From Ceratopteris richardii (Eukaryota > Streptophyta > Polypodiopsida > Polypodiales > Pteridaceae), in assembly GCA_020310875.1 (NCBI GenBank), contig CM035438.1, positions 99,370,139 to 99,434,138 of the forward strand: a stretch of DNA of 64,000 nucleotides, given 5' to 3'. Shown here one piece after another: positions 13,012 through 25,679 of the stretch. The notes beneath the pieces are model-generated. The model was not told where the DNA came from. It searched no databases and was given only the letters and a program-made list of their open reading frames with translations. The translations under genes and the position numbers were made by a program. Positions within the stretch are counted from its first letter, which is position 1; each line of letters begins with the position of its first letter.

Positions 13012-13968
13012 CTCCAGTTCAAGCACCTTGTCATTCTCATCTGGCTCAACCCCTAACAGCTCCATATTAACAGTGTATGTTTGAATTTGCATCTCCAACT
13101 AAATCCTCCTCTCAAGAGACATTGCCGCATCACATTTCAATTCATCTATGGATACCTGTAACTTTTTTCTCATCTCAATGACTCCTATAGTCACTTTAGA
13201 CTCAGGAGCCTTTGATAGCTTGGCTTGATCCAAATCAAGCTTGACCCTATCCAACTTATTTTGTTCACTATCAATTAACAATTCTAAATTATGTATAACC
13301 TTAGTGGCCTCCACTCGCCTTATGGCAGCAACTCTTGTACCTTTTTGAGCATATAACTGAACATCGTCTTTCTATTCTTGCAAGTTCGCATCCAAAGGCT
13401 CTAAAAGTGCAGAAGCATCATCATTCAAACAATTGTAAAACCTTTGCATCATTGACTACAATGTACCCATCTTCCTGCATCTTTCAATAGAAGCTTCTAC
13501 AACAACCCATGCCACTTGGTACATAGCTGGATTTTTTAATGTTTGAGCAGTGCTACAATTTTCAAATGCAAAGCCTCTAGCAAATTTTACAAACAATTCG
13601 TAGTTTGTTGGTACCTCTTAGTAGAAGTTCTGATGTAACAACATCAGTGTGTGATAGAACTCTTGCATGACATATTTAACTTTCATCTTCCCCTTGAGTC
13701 GAGTTACCTTGAAGACAGACAACCAATTTAACTCACTAATTGATTTTTCTGATATAGTACCTGGATCTATACCAACAATACACAGGCCATAAATGGTGTG
13801 GAAATTCTCTTTTTCTGGCAAAATACGCTATGTCCTAACACTTTTGGATATGTTGGATATATCCACCTGCATCAACAAGGCAAATTGTTTCATAAATGCA
13901 TGCCCATTACTCCAGTCGTCGCACCAAAGATTAAGTGTAGAGTCCCTATATCTTTTTTGGTTCGTGGA
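13012..13968 (-). pseudogene. RING/coiled-coil gene, upstream exon (5' end lost)
   Basis: The minus strand stays in one frame for about 319 codons with five nonsense codons and no frameshift. Readable blocks are TLNLWCDDWSNGHAFMKQF, then ENFHTIYGLCIVGIDPGTIS, LKGKMKVKYVMQEFYHTLML, then ELFVKFARGFAFENC. These are followed by a long charged helix (NLELLIDSEQNKLDRVKLDL to MRKKLQVSIDELKCDAAMSL), a likely coiled coil, ending at VLELE before the short intron. I recognise no family for the N-terminal half. The upstream end meets the TG of a copia LTR at 13,969, so the start of the gene was probably cut off by that insertion. The gene may be a host gene or a second gene carried by the neighbouring transposon. 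Confidence 0.55.
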
Positions 13969-14640
13969 TGCAGAAAAGAAGGGTCCTAGGCAGGCTCACA
14001 GATAACACAAAGATACACACAACAACTTCTGTATGTACTAATGATTCAATATAGCAATTACATACATGCAAATCGTTACACCATGCGACACATGAGTGAG
14101 TCGTGGTAGTTAAGCCATTATTTCCAGGACATGGCATTTGGCCACATGGTTCATATGTGGCACATCCACGTAATCGTAGTTAAGCTGCTTCAACACTCCC
14201 CTATAACTAGAGTACTGGAATGTGACACAAATATTACTTGATTTCAACAATTCCAAGATGTTTCATGCAGAGGATGAATTGATATGCTCCGACAGGCTCT
14301 TTAAGCATATGAGCCCACATTAGATGAGTTGGTACATATGCAAGATGAAGTTTTTTCTGCTCTACAAGATCACGTATAAAATGAAACTTTGAATCAAAAT
14401 GTTTTGTTTTCTCTGAGTTTTTGGGGTTGTTAGCCAAATGTATGCATGATTGGTTATCACACATAATTTGCAAGGGAATTGATGTTGTCGGTAAGAGCTC
14501 TTGCATGATGGTTTGGATCCAAAGGCCCTCTTTTGTCGTGAGAGCTAAGGCCACAAATTTAGCTTTTGTTGATGACAATGCAACTGTTGTTTTCTTATTC
14601 GAGAACTAGGTGCTACTTGCCATTTAACTAGGTGTAAAAC
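13969..14640 (-). mobile_element. Ty1/copia fossil: RNase H end and 3' LTR
   Basis: On the minus strand, 14234-14640 translates to the C-terminal RNase H of copia. It has the SSTKAKFVALALTTKEGLW block, then CDNQSCIHLANNP, KTKHFDSKFHFIRDLVEQ and a final VPTHLMWAHMLKEPV, which corresponds to the usual ADxLTKP. About 30 bp beyond the stop, the tract ATAGGGGAG precedes TGTTGAAGCAG, taken as the LTR start (14195). The LTR probably ends in CTTTTCTGCA at 13,969, making it about 227 bp. The rest of the element is missing, so it is a broken 3' remnant. Confidence 0.8.
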
Positions 14641-15421
14641 TAGCCTACTAAATTACATAGCATTAGACACACCGATTGATATTGTATTTGGAAATAACTC
14701 TATAAAGTGTGCACTAGGTATGGGAACAACCCCCATCAAACTATCTGATGGTTAGATGGCTCCCCACATTCATTAGGTAGGGTGGAATGAGTATGTAGGC
14801 TTACTAATGAGCTAAATAAATGGAATCAATGAGGATCTTACCTAGTCCATTACTTCGGCTTCAATGATGGACTCTTAACGGAAGATGCCTCTCCTCTACC
14901 AAAAATAGTGGCTCTTACATTAGAACCATAGAAATTACTCCTAGCCATGCGAGAACCCAAATGTTGCATGCATGGATGCTAGACCCCATACCTGGTCATT
15001 CTCGTTCCCAGAGATTGCGTTTCACCTTCGTCGTCTAATGGAACAACTTTCTCTCACGACTGACAAAGTCCTGCAGACCTTCTGTGCTCCACTAGCACAG
15101 ACTCCATAGACTCGCCACCTTGTGGAGTACATGAGGAAATAATGTCATTTACTATCGATGTTCCAGCCATGATACCCGGTGGGCCGCCACATGAGTAGTG
15201 ATCGTACATCTAGCAAATTGATATTATGGATTTATTTTTTCTCTATTTAAAAAGCTTTTGAAATAACTAAAAAGTGATGGACCTAAAGCGATAAATACTC
15301 CTAAAAAGTGTTCACATTAACATGATTTTATCCCTTAGCTTCACGATATGATACAAAGGCTCACATGATACGATACTTCGCAAGAAAATACTTGATACTT
15401 AATGTCACATGACAATACTTG
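14641..15421. other. No gene recognised
   Basis: The stretch shows only short frames and no terminal repeats. From about 15,350 it turns into loosely repeated CATGATAC and GACAATAC words that lead into the tandem duplication. Confidence 0.5.
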
Positions 15422-15995
15422 ACTCATGAAGACAATACATGATACTCGATACATGAGTGCCACATGACAATACTCCACTAGAGATGATACATGATACTTA
15501 GGTATTGCAAAAATCAACTAGGAGCAAGGTTTCAATGATACACAACACCTGCCAAGTGTGGATGACACATGGGAAAGTGGTATTGCGATAATAAACTCAA
15601 CCGGTCATGGCACTTGGACGTTTCTTACTTTAATTCAATTTTTGAAGTGATATGGGTATTCATTGTGCACTCCTCTCTTCTCCTATATGCCTATATCATG
15701 TATCGGTGATACATGATACTCATGAAGACAATACATGATACTCAATACATGAGTGCCACATGACAATACTCCACTAGAGATGATACATGATACTTAGGTA
15801 TTGCAAAAATCAACTAGGAGCAAGGTTTCAATGATACACAACACCTGCCAAGTGTGGATGACACATGGGAAAGTGGTATTGCGATAATAAACTCAACCGG
15901 TCATGGCACTTGGACGTTTCTTACTTTAATTCAATTTTTGAAGTGATATGGGTATTCATTGTGCACTGCTCTCTTCTCCTATATGCCTATATCAT
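15422..15995. repeat. Near-identical 296-bp tandem duplication
   Basis: Bases 15422-15699 recur at 15718-15995 with an offset of 296 and about two visible differences. The DNA between the copies (15700-15717) is the unmatched end of the first unit. The shared unit begins ACTCATGAAGACAATACATG and ends CTATATCAT. It contains no reliable ORF. The near identity points to a recent unequal exchange or slippage seeded by the ATACATGATAC words at the edges. Confidence 0.95.
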
Positions 15996-18900
15996 AAAAA
16001 TTCCTTATTTTTCCTTACAATTGCTCCTCACGACACTTAGTATGTGTCATTTCTCCATGTGTGTGTATATGGATGAAACTGATGTGTCCAAAGTTTAGAG
16101 CTCACCTCAAAGAGCTTTCTTATCACTTTTCACCAACTAAGTTCTTCTTTAGTTTGAGTTGTAAATCAAAAAAGAATATGTGATACCGATCGTTGGCTCT
16201 CACTCTTCACGATGCCTGCACATTGCAACTACATTTTTTAGATGTGGGTATTGGTTTTAGCCACTAACCAAGTTTAGTAGTCTCTAGGAAATGCAAAATT
16301 TTGGTTTCTTGGGGGTTTCACGTGTCCTAACCTACTCCAATGCTACATTTTTCCAAATCCTTAACGCTAACTTATCCATTTCCTAACCTAGTCCCAAAAA
16401 TGTGTTACAAACACATTGGGTGTTTGAGAGAAAACAAGTGCAAGTGATTGATGACTTCCCACAATATTCAGTTCCTTCTTCACGTTGACTATCTTCACAA
16501 CGTCACTTTAACCATCATGTAGGCACTTGGACTTAGGCCCTCATCTCAAACATGGTGCAAAAAATGTGTGCCTTAGACCCTGAAGGTCTTATGCACTCAT
16601 AACAAGTGAGATTAGCTAACCCTCACACATCCAACAAATGTGCATAGTGGTGGTTTGATACACACATGAAAGTACCAACGTGAGAGTATGACCCGGTTAA
16701 GTGCATGGAAGTGTTTGCTCTAGTGATGGTAGATGTGGGAAAGGTTCAAGTAATCCATGTGCAAGTGGGTTTTCACCTCACGTGGCACCTTCTATATGCG
16801 GGTGTATGTGTTGTGATACTTGTTGCAACAACGAATGCAATAATGAAAATTTCTCCTAGCTTTGATACTAGATTATGTTCAATAGAATGTTCTCTTGAAA
16901 CTCGCATGGATACACATCTAATGGTGATATTTTTATCTCGATCTGACTGCTTTGCTCCAAGTTTTCCCAAAAAGCTAAGTGTCAAAAATCAATTACCTAC
17001 ACCTAATGACTCTCTATGCTTCACACACACATACACACACACATGATATCAATTATAAAAGGTGGGGAAGGGGTAGATAACACCTCCAAGAAGACATTCC
17101 ATGCCTCAAATACACATACAAGCTCACAAAGAAGAAGATATTCAAGCAAGAAAAATGAAACACAGATTTCATATGATTTTCTCTATATTATGGTGAAAAG
17201 TCTTTATCATTGTGTTATGAAATGACTTATATACAAGTGCCCTAAGTTTTTTCCTTTCACCAAGAGAGCAGAACTTTCTCTAGAAATCCCTAAAAACCTA
17301 CTACGTACATGGATTTTGTTAGATGCTTGAGGAAATATGCATCTAGAGGATTCCTCTAGTAAATCTACAAGGCTTTTATGTGTTCCATGATGGAGTATAT
17401 AAAAAGAAAAAGTGGTGATTCTCTTTGAAAAATTTGTAGGCATGCTCTTCTTCTCTCTACTTCTTTCTTTCTCTCGCCTTTGATTTTTTGCAATTTCACC
17501 TTAGCTGAATGGATTGTCCTATGCACCCTTGCACTCAAGATTACAATAAAATTAAGGTCTTGATCACCTCCAATGTGGATATAGAAATCCTCTTTGATAA
17601 TACCTCATCCATACCCTAGTTCTCCTTCTTCCTTGAATGTAGGTAGATTGCAACATACAATAGAGCATACACTACTGTCTTCACTCATTGCTTGGCTCTC
17701 AAGCTCTCCACTAACTCTCAGAGAGTTTATGCACACTCTCTCTCACTTGCAATCCTCTCTTATCTATGCCTACACTTGCATAGTTTATGCCTTTTCCTCA
17801 TACACTCTTTACTTGACTTGCCAAATCCTTGTGTGTATGCACTCTTGAAATCACTTCAATTCATATGTCTATCCAAGATCTTGGTATTGGATGTGAAGCC
17901 CACTTTTACACTCCTTTGTGCACTGACTTCTCAACCTCTTGTATTCCTTATGATTTATTTTCCTTCTTATTGTATCCAAGAATCTTCTTGTGTACTCCAA
18001 CTATGTCCTATTCTATCTTGTGGTGACCTTAGGAAAGTACCTCAATAAAAAATAATAATGGGGAGCCAAACATGTCCTTTTTGTACTATACATAAAATTT
18101 TCATTTTTTGCCTTGAATTTTCTGAAATATACACCTAAGGGAACTCTCAGATCCCTTTGAAGCCTTGTAAAACCCCTTTAAAACATGTAATCAAATACAA
18201 ACAAAGTAAATATGTGAGCATAAATGTGTTCACTATATGCACTGAATGTCCAACAACCCATTGGCCACATGTGCACCTATTTTCCAACTAAGCACTATGA
18301 TAGGCTCAACACACCCTTTCTTGGAGAACCTTGGATACCCATGAAGGATCCCCCTTTCCACATCACCATGGAGCTTTTAGATGAAACTCCATGTTATCAC
18401 TAGCATCATCAATGACATCATCAATCACAACTACCTTTCATAACCACCGTAGAGAACCATCCTCCAACACCTATATAAGGATGCGAGAGCCATACAGACT
18501 TTCATTCTTTCCAATCGAAGACTTTGAAGCTCAAGGAGTGAGGTTCTTCAATAATTTTGTGTCTTGTTCTAGAGGAAATATAAAGAATGACATATGCTCC
18601 AAGCCAAATATAATAATGACATTAATTTAGCTTTTACCTAATGAGCATATTTCGAATAGAGTGAACATCGACTTTGTGCAATCAAATGAGTTCAAGTTCA
18701 CCAAATATAAGGTTCAGTTAAGGATCTCAAAATGATAAACATGCCATTTGAAAATCTCATAATTATCGTTTCTCAATGATAGAAGAGCGTTGAGGGATTC
18801 CTTCAAAGAGTCTCATAGTGATTGTTTCTCAGCGATAGAAAAGCAGAAATCGGGCCCATCTATGCCCATGATGTCCATTTTTTAGAATTGCATCCATCTT

Positions 18901-19199
18901 GGCTTTCGCTACACATTAATGCCATATTCCAAACCTATTTTCCTTGAAACACTTGCCCCAGAATAATCTAAATTTATGTGGAAGTAGATCTAGACACTAC
19001 TTTTCTTTTTTTTTTAAGGCGTATAAGATCATACCAATGGATAAAAAAATCATCACATGATCTAGTCTATCATTTAGAACTTGGAATAGTTCCATATACA
19101 AGAAAGAAATTCATATTGCAATCAGCCATCAAGTGCAAAGAACTTGGAAGATTTATTATCTCATAATAATTATGTCATGTTAGTCAACCCACTAAGTAT
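15996..19199. other. Long stretch without a recognised gene
   Basis: Frames here are short and low in protein character, including 16705-17046 and 17692-18048. A CA microsatellite lies at 17,024-17,044. CCTATATAAGGA near 18,472 looks like a TATA box but has no gene behind it. No LTR pair could be matched by eye. Confidence 0.45.
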
Positions 19200-19775
19200 T
19201 ATTTATTTATTAGAAAAAGAAACATTCTAGGTGCTCCACATGAAAGAAAAACTTTCGCATCTCTCCTCGCACTTCATCGACTCCACCAACATTTCTTCCA
19301 TGCTTAGACAAAGCGTATAGAGATATAGTATCACTTCATCAACAAGAAGTTCATATATCAACAGATTACTGTAGAGTAGTGTACCTCTAAGGAGAACTTA
19401 GTGAACATATTCACAAAGGCTTAACCTTCAGTTGCACTCTAGTGCTTGGTGGCTCTCTACAACATTCAACCTCTCTAGAATGTACCTATAGAGGGGGTGT
19501 TGAAGAAATGATTTCTATTCCCAAGACTATTTTCGTTTCTAGTTTTATCCTCATTTCAATTCTATGTGTGCATCTCCATTTTATACCTAGGTATTACTCC
19601 ATTTTGTATTTCTTTATTTGATTTTGGGATACCTTTCCATTTTCACATACCTTGTAGTTGTTTTTCTTCATGGAATTTATCCCACATATGATATATCATT
19701 ACAACCTCCTCCAAATCTATATAAGGAAGGCCTCTCCTCCACTTTATACTTGGTTAGAAGCTTGAAGAGCCCATG
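19200..19775 (+). mobile_element. Ty1/copia fossil: 3' end and partial LTR
   Basis: Plus-strand translation just before 19,440 contains CTSKENLVNIFTKA, the closing RNase H motif of copia (usually ADIFTKAL). CCTATAGAGGGGG is a polypurine tract placed directly before TGTTGAAGAAATG at 19,499, the LTR start. A TATA-like CTATATAAGG lies at 19,715 inside the LTR. At 19,776 the sequence passes into the LTR of the large gypsy element, which probably inserted here. The copia copy is broken. Confidence 0.65.
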
Positions 19776-20277
19776 TGTTGACCCACAAGCAAGGAAGAGA
19801 TAGGACAATCAAGAACAATCCGGCATAGAAGAGGCCCAATCATTTTTTTCATAACTTATTCTCCATTAAAAGTGATTTTCATCACTACACATTCATTGTA
19901 AATCCCTTTTTTGGTAGAATAAAATCCATTTTCTCCAAGTCAAAGGAGTGCTCGAGCTTGAGGGGTAGTAGAGCTACTTGCATACCAATTTTCATAACTT
20001 TTAGACTTAATTTTATCCCTCAAATAAGACTTGGAACGAATTTTTAACTATGCCAGACACTAGGTCTAGATAGGGCCAAAAGCTAGTACAAAACCATAAA
20101 AAGAGCTAGAAAGCTCATTTTGGAGGTTATCTTGTTAGAGTTTTGAGCTATTATAAGAGACTTTTTGAGTAATATAAAGAACTCCATTGTTCCTCTCTTT
20201 GTTCTTGCCTTTTGTGCACGTGTGTGTGTATGTGTGTGCATGCTTGTGTGCTTCTCACTCACACACTTGTGCCATCA
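19776..20277 (+). repeat. Gypsy left LTR (LTR-A)
   Basis: It runs from TGTTGACCCACAAGC to CACTTGTGCCATCA and includes a GT-rich tract (20,215-20,255). It matches the split right copy along its whole length. Confidence 0.85.
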
Positions 20278-22249
20278 TAGGTAAAATCGATACTTTTCTT
20301 CATTTTTCATTGTTTTCTTTTTGTGTTTTGCATCACTATCATCACCATAATCATCCTCACCTCCCACCTCCATCTCTACCTTCTAGAAATTTGAGTTTCT
20401 AGTCATATTCCCCTCCCCATCTCATTTCCCTCATTTCACTTGTGAGAGAGAGCAAGAGAGACCTTGCATGCATTCTATTTTTGTGTGTTTTTGAATATTT
20501 CTTGCAAGTTTTGGCTACATCACCATCTCCAGCAGCTTGGGAAGGTACGACAAAACTTTGCACAAGTCCCAATCAATGACCTCTGTTTGTTGCGACAGAC
20601 ATTGAAAGTTGGTATTTTGTGTTTGCTTGCATGGCACGATAACCTACATCATTAGAGCACTCCAAATCATTACAAAGATCTAAAAAATATGCATTTTTTC
20701 TATCTATCACGACAGACACTGTTTATTAGGACAGACATCGTCTATCGCGATAGAACGACTTCAGGATAGATGATAGACCATGTCTATCATGAGAGACACC
20801 TGTCAATTTCGACAGACAACCCCCCATGATAGTCAGTGTCTATCGCGACAGACCGACTTCACGATAGAGGATAGACCATGTCTATCGTGACAGACACCTA
20901 TCTAGCGTGGCAGACTACCCCCCACAATAGTCAACATCTATCACGACAGACATCATCTATCGGGATAGATAGACTTCAAGACAGAGAATAGACCACGTTT
21001 ATCGCAATAGACACCTGTCTATCATGAGAGATAGCCCCCCGTGATAGTCAGTGTCTATCACAATAGACACCATCTATAATGACACATGGACTCCAAGACA
21101 GACGATAGACCATGTCTATCTTGACAGACACCCATCTATCGGGATAGACAGGGCCCTGCGAAAAATAGCATCTTGCACGATAGACACCATCTATCGCAAC
21201 AAACAAGCCCACATGACAGTCATTGTCTATCGTGATAGACACCTTCTATCGTAATACACAAGCGTTTTTGGCAAAATCCAAAAGGGGTAAAGTTTTTTAA
21301 AATTTGGGCAAGTTTTGGGCTTATTTACAAACCCTTTACTTATACAATTACAAAAGCCTTAGAAAAATAAACCCAAAATTTTGAAAGGTCCTTTTAGCCT
21401 ATTTTAACCCCCAAAACCCTAAATGGACATAACGTTTTCATATCAAATCCATTTTTTGAGCTCTAGAGCTCATTGGAAAGCTCGTGGTGAATCCTACATG
21501 ACCTCAAATGTTTTTCTTAAGAATAATGTGTTGATTTTCAGATTGGTTAATTCAAAGTTGACCCTCTATGGGGTAGGTACGCCAAGGGAGATCTAGAGGA
21601 AAATTTTTGGCAATACAAAAGGGGGAAAAAGGGTTGTAAAACTGTCTACATCAAATTGTCTGTCAATTGAACTTGGAAAGTTTGGCTAACCTTTGAGCTT
21701 TTACAGGATCATAAAGAGCCCTTGGAGAGACCAAAGCAATTGCTAGTGTGTGCACGCTTGGGGACGTGCCTCCTAAGCATACAAGTGTAGCAAGGAGAAG
21801 CTACTTGAGGTTGGAGAATCTCTCAACCCCCTCAGCCCATTCCTAGCTTAGGCTTAGTGTGAGTAGATGTTGTGATTGGCTAGGGGTACGATAGGAACAC
21901 TCAATTTCTAAGAGCTTCAAATTTCTCAAGTCTAAGAATAGGTTAAATTGCAGTCAAGGGACAACCTAAGGGAAAAGAAATTAAGCTAACTGAACGAAGA
22001 ACATCAAGTGTGACACACTTAAGTGCTCCTAACGACGCTTAACTAAACACAAGAAAATACGTGCTAAGGAAATTAAAAGGAAAAAGTGTTTTTTATCAAA
22101 TAATTAGCAACGTGGTTGTACAAGGATCATTGGGTTAATCAGTGGGGCATATGAACTTGCGATCATGAAGAAACCTAGGGAGAGACCGTCAAAGTGTTAG
22201 ATCATTCGAGGCTAGTGTCAACCACACCACTAGGTCTTGGGCCGAGCAG
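20278..22249 (+). other. Gypsy leader region
   Basis: About 2 kb between LTR-A and gag has no convincing coding frame apart from a weak lead-in to gag near 22,140. Its main content is the palindromic repeat block at 20,698-21,262. A long untranslated leader is usual for Tat-type elements. Confidence 0.6.
20698..21262. repeat. Hairpin-forming repeat block in the gypsy leader
   Basis: The block is built from CTATCGCGACAGACA and its near-complement TGTCTATCGTGATAGACA. A higher-order unit of roughly 107 bp is marked by CCCCCCRYGATAGTCA near 20,822, 20,927 and 21,034. The short frames on the two strands at 21,048-21,254 both begin MSITID, which shows directly how palindromic the block is. Transcribed, it would fold into a chain of hairpins. 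Confidence 0.9.
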
Positions 22250-24545
22250 TTGAGCGACTACCCTTACATTCTAAGTTCAGAAACAAGTGACTATAAGATG
22301 TCTTATAGCATCGAGAGACCTATAGGTAGCTCAGGAGTGGCATACCTAGAAAAACTAGAGGGTCCTTACGATGCTCAACTCGAATATATCAAGACCAATT
22401 GCTTAGGTTCTTGCATCTATGAGGATGCTCAGAGAAGATCTATTGTCCAAATTAAAAGCCCCGATCAACCCATTGGAATAGAACATCTAGTCGTCAAGTT
22501 CGAAAATGGTTCATAGAAGGAATGACATATGTGGTCACCAGCCAACCAGACAGGAAAAATGAGTTTGGCAACATAATCTCTGAGCCCAAAACAAGTGACA
22601 TAGAGCATGGGAACTTAGGAAGAGAGCCAAGAGCCCCTCAAGGCAAATCTCTCCTCACCAGAGTGATCACTCAAGAGTGGGTTCCCCAGGACAATAAGAG
22701 CATAGACTTGCTCTTAAACCAAGAGACAGATGAGGCCTTTTGGAGTTATAAACCTGACCAGCCTAATGAAGTGGGAATGCTTACCATATATGAGTTCAAA
22801 GATCCGGATTCCCCAAGAAAAGTGACATATTTAGAAAATACCTTAGAGAGGGTCTTTGTGGTATCTGAGCATGGTAGGCATGCCTATACTTGGAAAAGGT
22901 GAATTCGTTTCTCCCCAACCGAAATCCAATGTCTCTTATAGTCACTAAGGAGCTGGAACATCTCAAGCTCATGGGACTTAGAGAGACACGAGTAGAGACA
23001 AACCCGAGATGAGCTTCGCTAACCCACTTGGAAGAGAAATAACAGGAATGTAGACGAATAGAATGAACAATGAGAGACATAGAGACCGGAGGCATCAAAG
23101 AAATGTAGATTAATTCCCTCTACCAAGGCCTAGAGAACACACTAGGACCTTGAGGTCAACACAATTGGTTAAGTCCATGAAGAATTGCTTCGATGGCAGT
23201 GGAGACCCATATGATCATGTGATAGAATTTAGGCAAGTCTTAAGAGCTGAACAAGTTGATGACTTATTCATGCAATACAATGCTTTTGGTCTAACTCTAA
23301 AGAACAGTGCCCTTACATGGTTCCAACCACTAAAACAAAGGCAATTTAGAAACATAGGCCAACTACTAGAAGCCTTTATCACACAATTTTCTAAGAGTGG
23401 CATAAGGCACAACACTTCCTCGTTGATTCATAGTTTCAAACACACACCTCAAGAGACAGTGAGACTTGCAAGAAGGAGGTTCAGATAATACCTAGAGAGA
23501 TGCCCTGCTCCAGAGTTGCCCACATCAGCCAAACAAGTGGATCTATTCTTCGATGGATGGTTAAGTACCAACATGAGATCTTACGTGTACTTGAAGGACC
23601 CTAGATCCATAGAAGAATGTGTATGCATGTGCATAGACATTGAGGATAATCTAGGAGAGGAATTAGAGCTTTCAAAAATCTATAAAGATTTAGATAGCTC
23701 TACTAGCTCAATTCAAAGCCATCCACATCTATTGAGGAACTTGCAGAGAAGGTAGCTCAAAAGTTAGGAGTCAGTAGTAAACAAATACCAAGATTTTCCC
23801 TAGTTAAGTGATGCTACACTTGTGGAGGATACCACATGGCTAATGTGTGTCCTATCATGGCTCAACTCCAAGTCAATCCTAACAGCCAATACTACACCAT
23901 AGAAAGGAGATATACCAACAACACTACACAAGATTGCCCATATAATAAACAAGTTGTTAGAAAAAAGTATCCACAGCCATATCCACAACAAGGGAGATAT
24001 CCGAATCAGTACCCACATGAGTATGGTAGGCCACAACAACCCTATCAGCAACCCTACCAGGCCCAACAAAGACCTCAACCTCTGTTAACTCAGCAACCCC
24101 CTCCTCTAGCCAATGTGATTCCAGTGAAGTATGCAGCTGCGAAAGAAAATCTAAATAGAGCCTTAGTGCTAGTAACACCATTGCTTTCATGAACTGACCC
24201 AAGTGATCATAGTTTTGACTCTACTCACATTGATAGCCCACACGGTTACTAAATGCAATCACCTCAGCATAATGAGTCATATTATTATGAAGACCCAAGC
24301 GAACCTAGTTGGGAGCTAGAGTATGCAAATGTCATGTACACAAATCCTAACTCTAGGTCTCAATCTAGGTAGATAAGAGCCCCATTTTGTAGAGGACCAT
24401 GCTACCCATGTCAGGGACATCACCTCATTTGTGATTGCCCTCTGCTTACACCTACACAATCCCAATTTGTGTCAATTCAAAGTTTTTGCCCAGATTGTGG
24501 GAAGGAGCACTTATTATGAGAGTGTCCCAAGAATCCCACCAATAT
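22250..24545 (+). pseudogene. Gypsy gag region
   Basis: The clearest part is at 23,150-23,755. There the capsid-like retrotransposon gag core is visible as FDGSGDPYDHVIEF, then NAFGLTLKNSALTWFQPL and IGQLLEAFITQFS. A Gln/Pro/Tyr-rich linker follows (23,950-24,110). Near 24,390-24,545 come two zinc-knuckle-like motifs (CYPCQGHHLICDC and CPDCGKEHLL). The region 22,250-22,902 is an N-terminal extension without known similarity. This is a fossil part of the large gypsy element. Confidence 0.75.
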
Positions 24546-25679
24546 GCCAAAAAGCACTCCTATCAATGTTATTGGGTTAGTGGTAGACTCTACCGGAAGT
24601 GTGACTTCCATGACCCCACAAGTCATCACTAGAGCTCAGGCACTTAAGCAAAACCAAGGCTTAGGCCAGGAAAGGAGTTATGAGGATAGGGAGACCAAGA
24701 GTCATAATAAGAAGAGGACAAGAGCTTGGAGAGAAAGTGGTGAATGAATGAAAAGGCAATGGGCAAAGAAGATGAGCGAACTTGAGGAAAGCCTAAGAGA
24801 AAGAAAAGCCAAGATAATTAAACTTACATCTCAAATGCACTCTCACACAACTCCACCACCACCATTCCCATCACCCTCCAACCCACCACCCTCTAACCCA
24901 CCTGACACAATCCCACCACCACCTAGAGTAGGATCAGTCTTAGCAGATCCTACTCTCAAGGACATAGAAATGACGCTTAAAGCATATCAGGCTAGAATAG
25001 AAGAAGGGCCAACTGTAACGGATCATGAAAACCGTTACCCTAGAGCCAGGATCAAACCATGTTTGAAGCCACTCGCCTCTTTAACTGCTCTAGTTTAGCC
25101 AGGACTCAATTGCATTTGGTGGACTATTAGACAGATTGGAGAGGCTAATTGCAAAATCCGAAAAAGAAGCCATCTCCTAGGCTACGGACAAGGCAAGTGA
25201 AAGAATGAGCATTCCTCCCAAGGAAGCTTATGTGCCTTATTCCATAGAACCAGACACCTCTTCTTCTATGAATCGGTATTCACCAGAATTCCTTCGAGAG
25301 ATTCAAGAAGATAAATGGGCTAAAGGGAATGAGAATTCCATTGAACTTGTGGATGACCTACATGATCAATTCCCACAAGATATCCCCTCTACTTTTGGAG
25401 AACAAGAGGATGCCAGTCTAGTGAATGGTTAGACTTCGAGTCTTATTCCTTACATGAGTTGTCTCATTTCACAGCTCCATGGGAAGCAAAGTCTACTTGT
25501 ATGAGAGCACCCACAATCATGATAAGAAAGGAAAATTTATTCATACCTAAGAATATAGAGGTAGTGAAAAACACTAAAATCCAGTGCAATCTCACTTTAG
25601 AGGAGCTACTCTAGGTTAAGCCGGAATTGTGGAAGCACATAGCCAACCAAGTGCCAGAGGTAGCGAAACCTTGTTCATA

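Noticed and set aside
17594-18048. Overlapping ORFs of 84, 118 and 65 codons
   Set aside because: They are Leu/Ser/Cys-rich frames in CT-rich DNA in all phases, which is typical of chance openness, and no motif is present.
20158-20275. GT-rich tract near 20,220 as a separate regulatory repeat
   Set aside because: It is part of the gypsy LTR and recurs at the same place in LTR-B (45,330-45,385).
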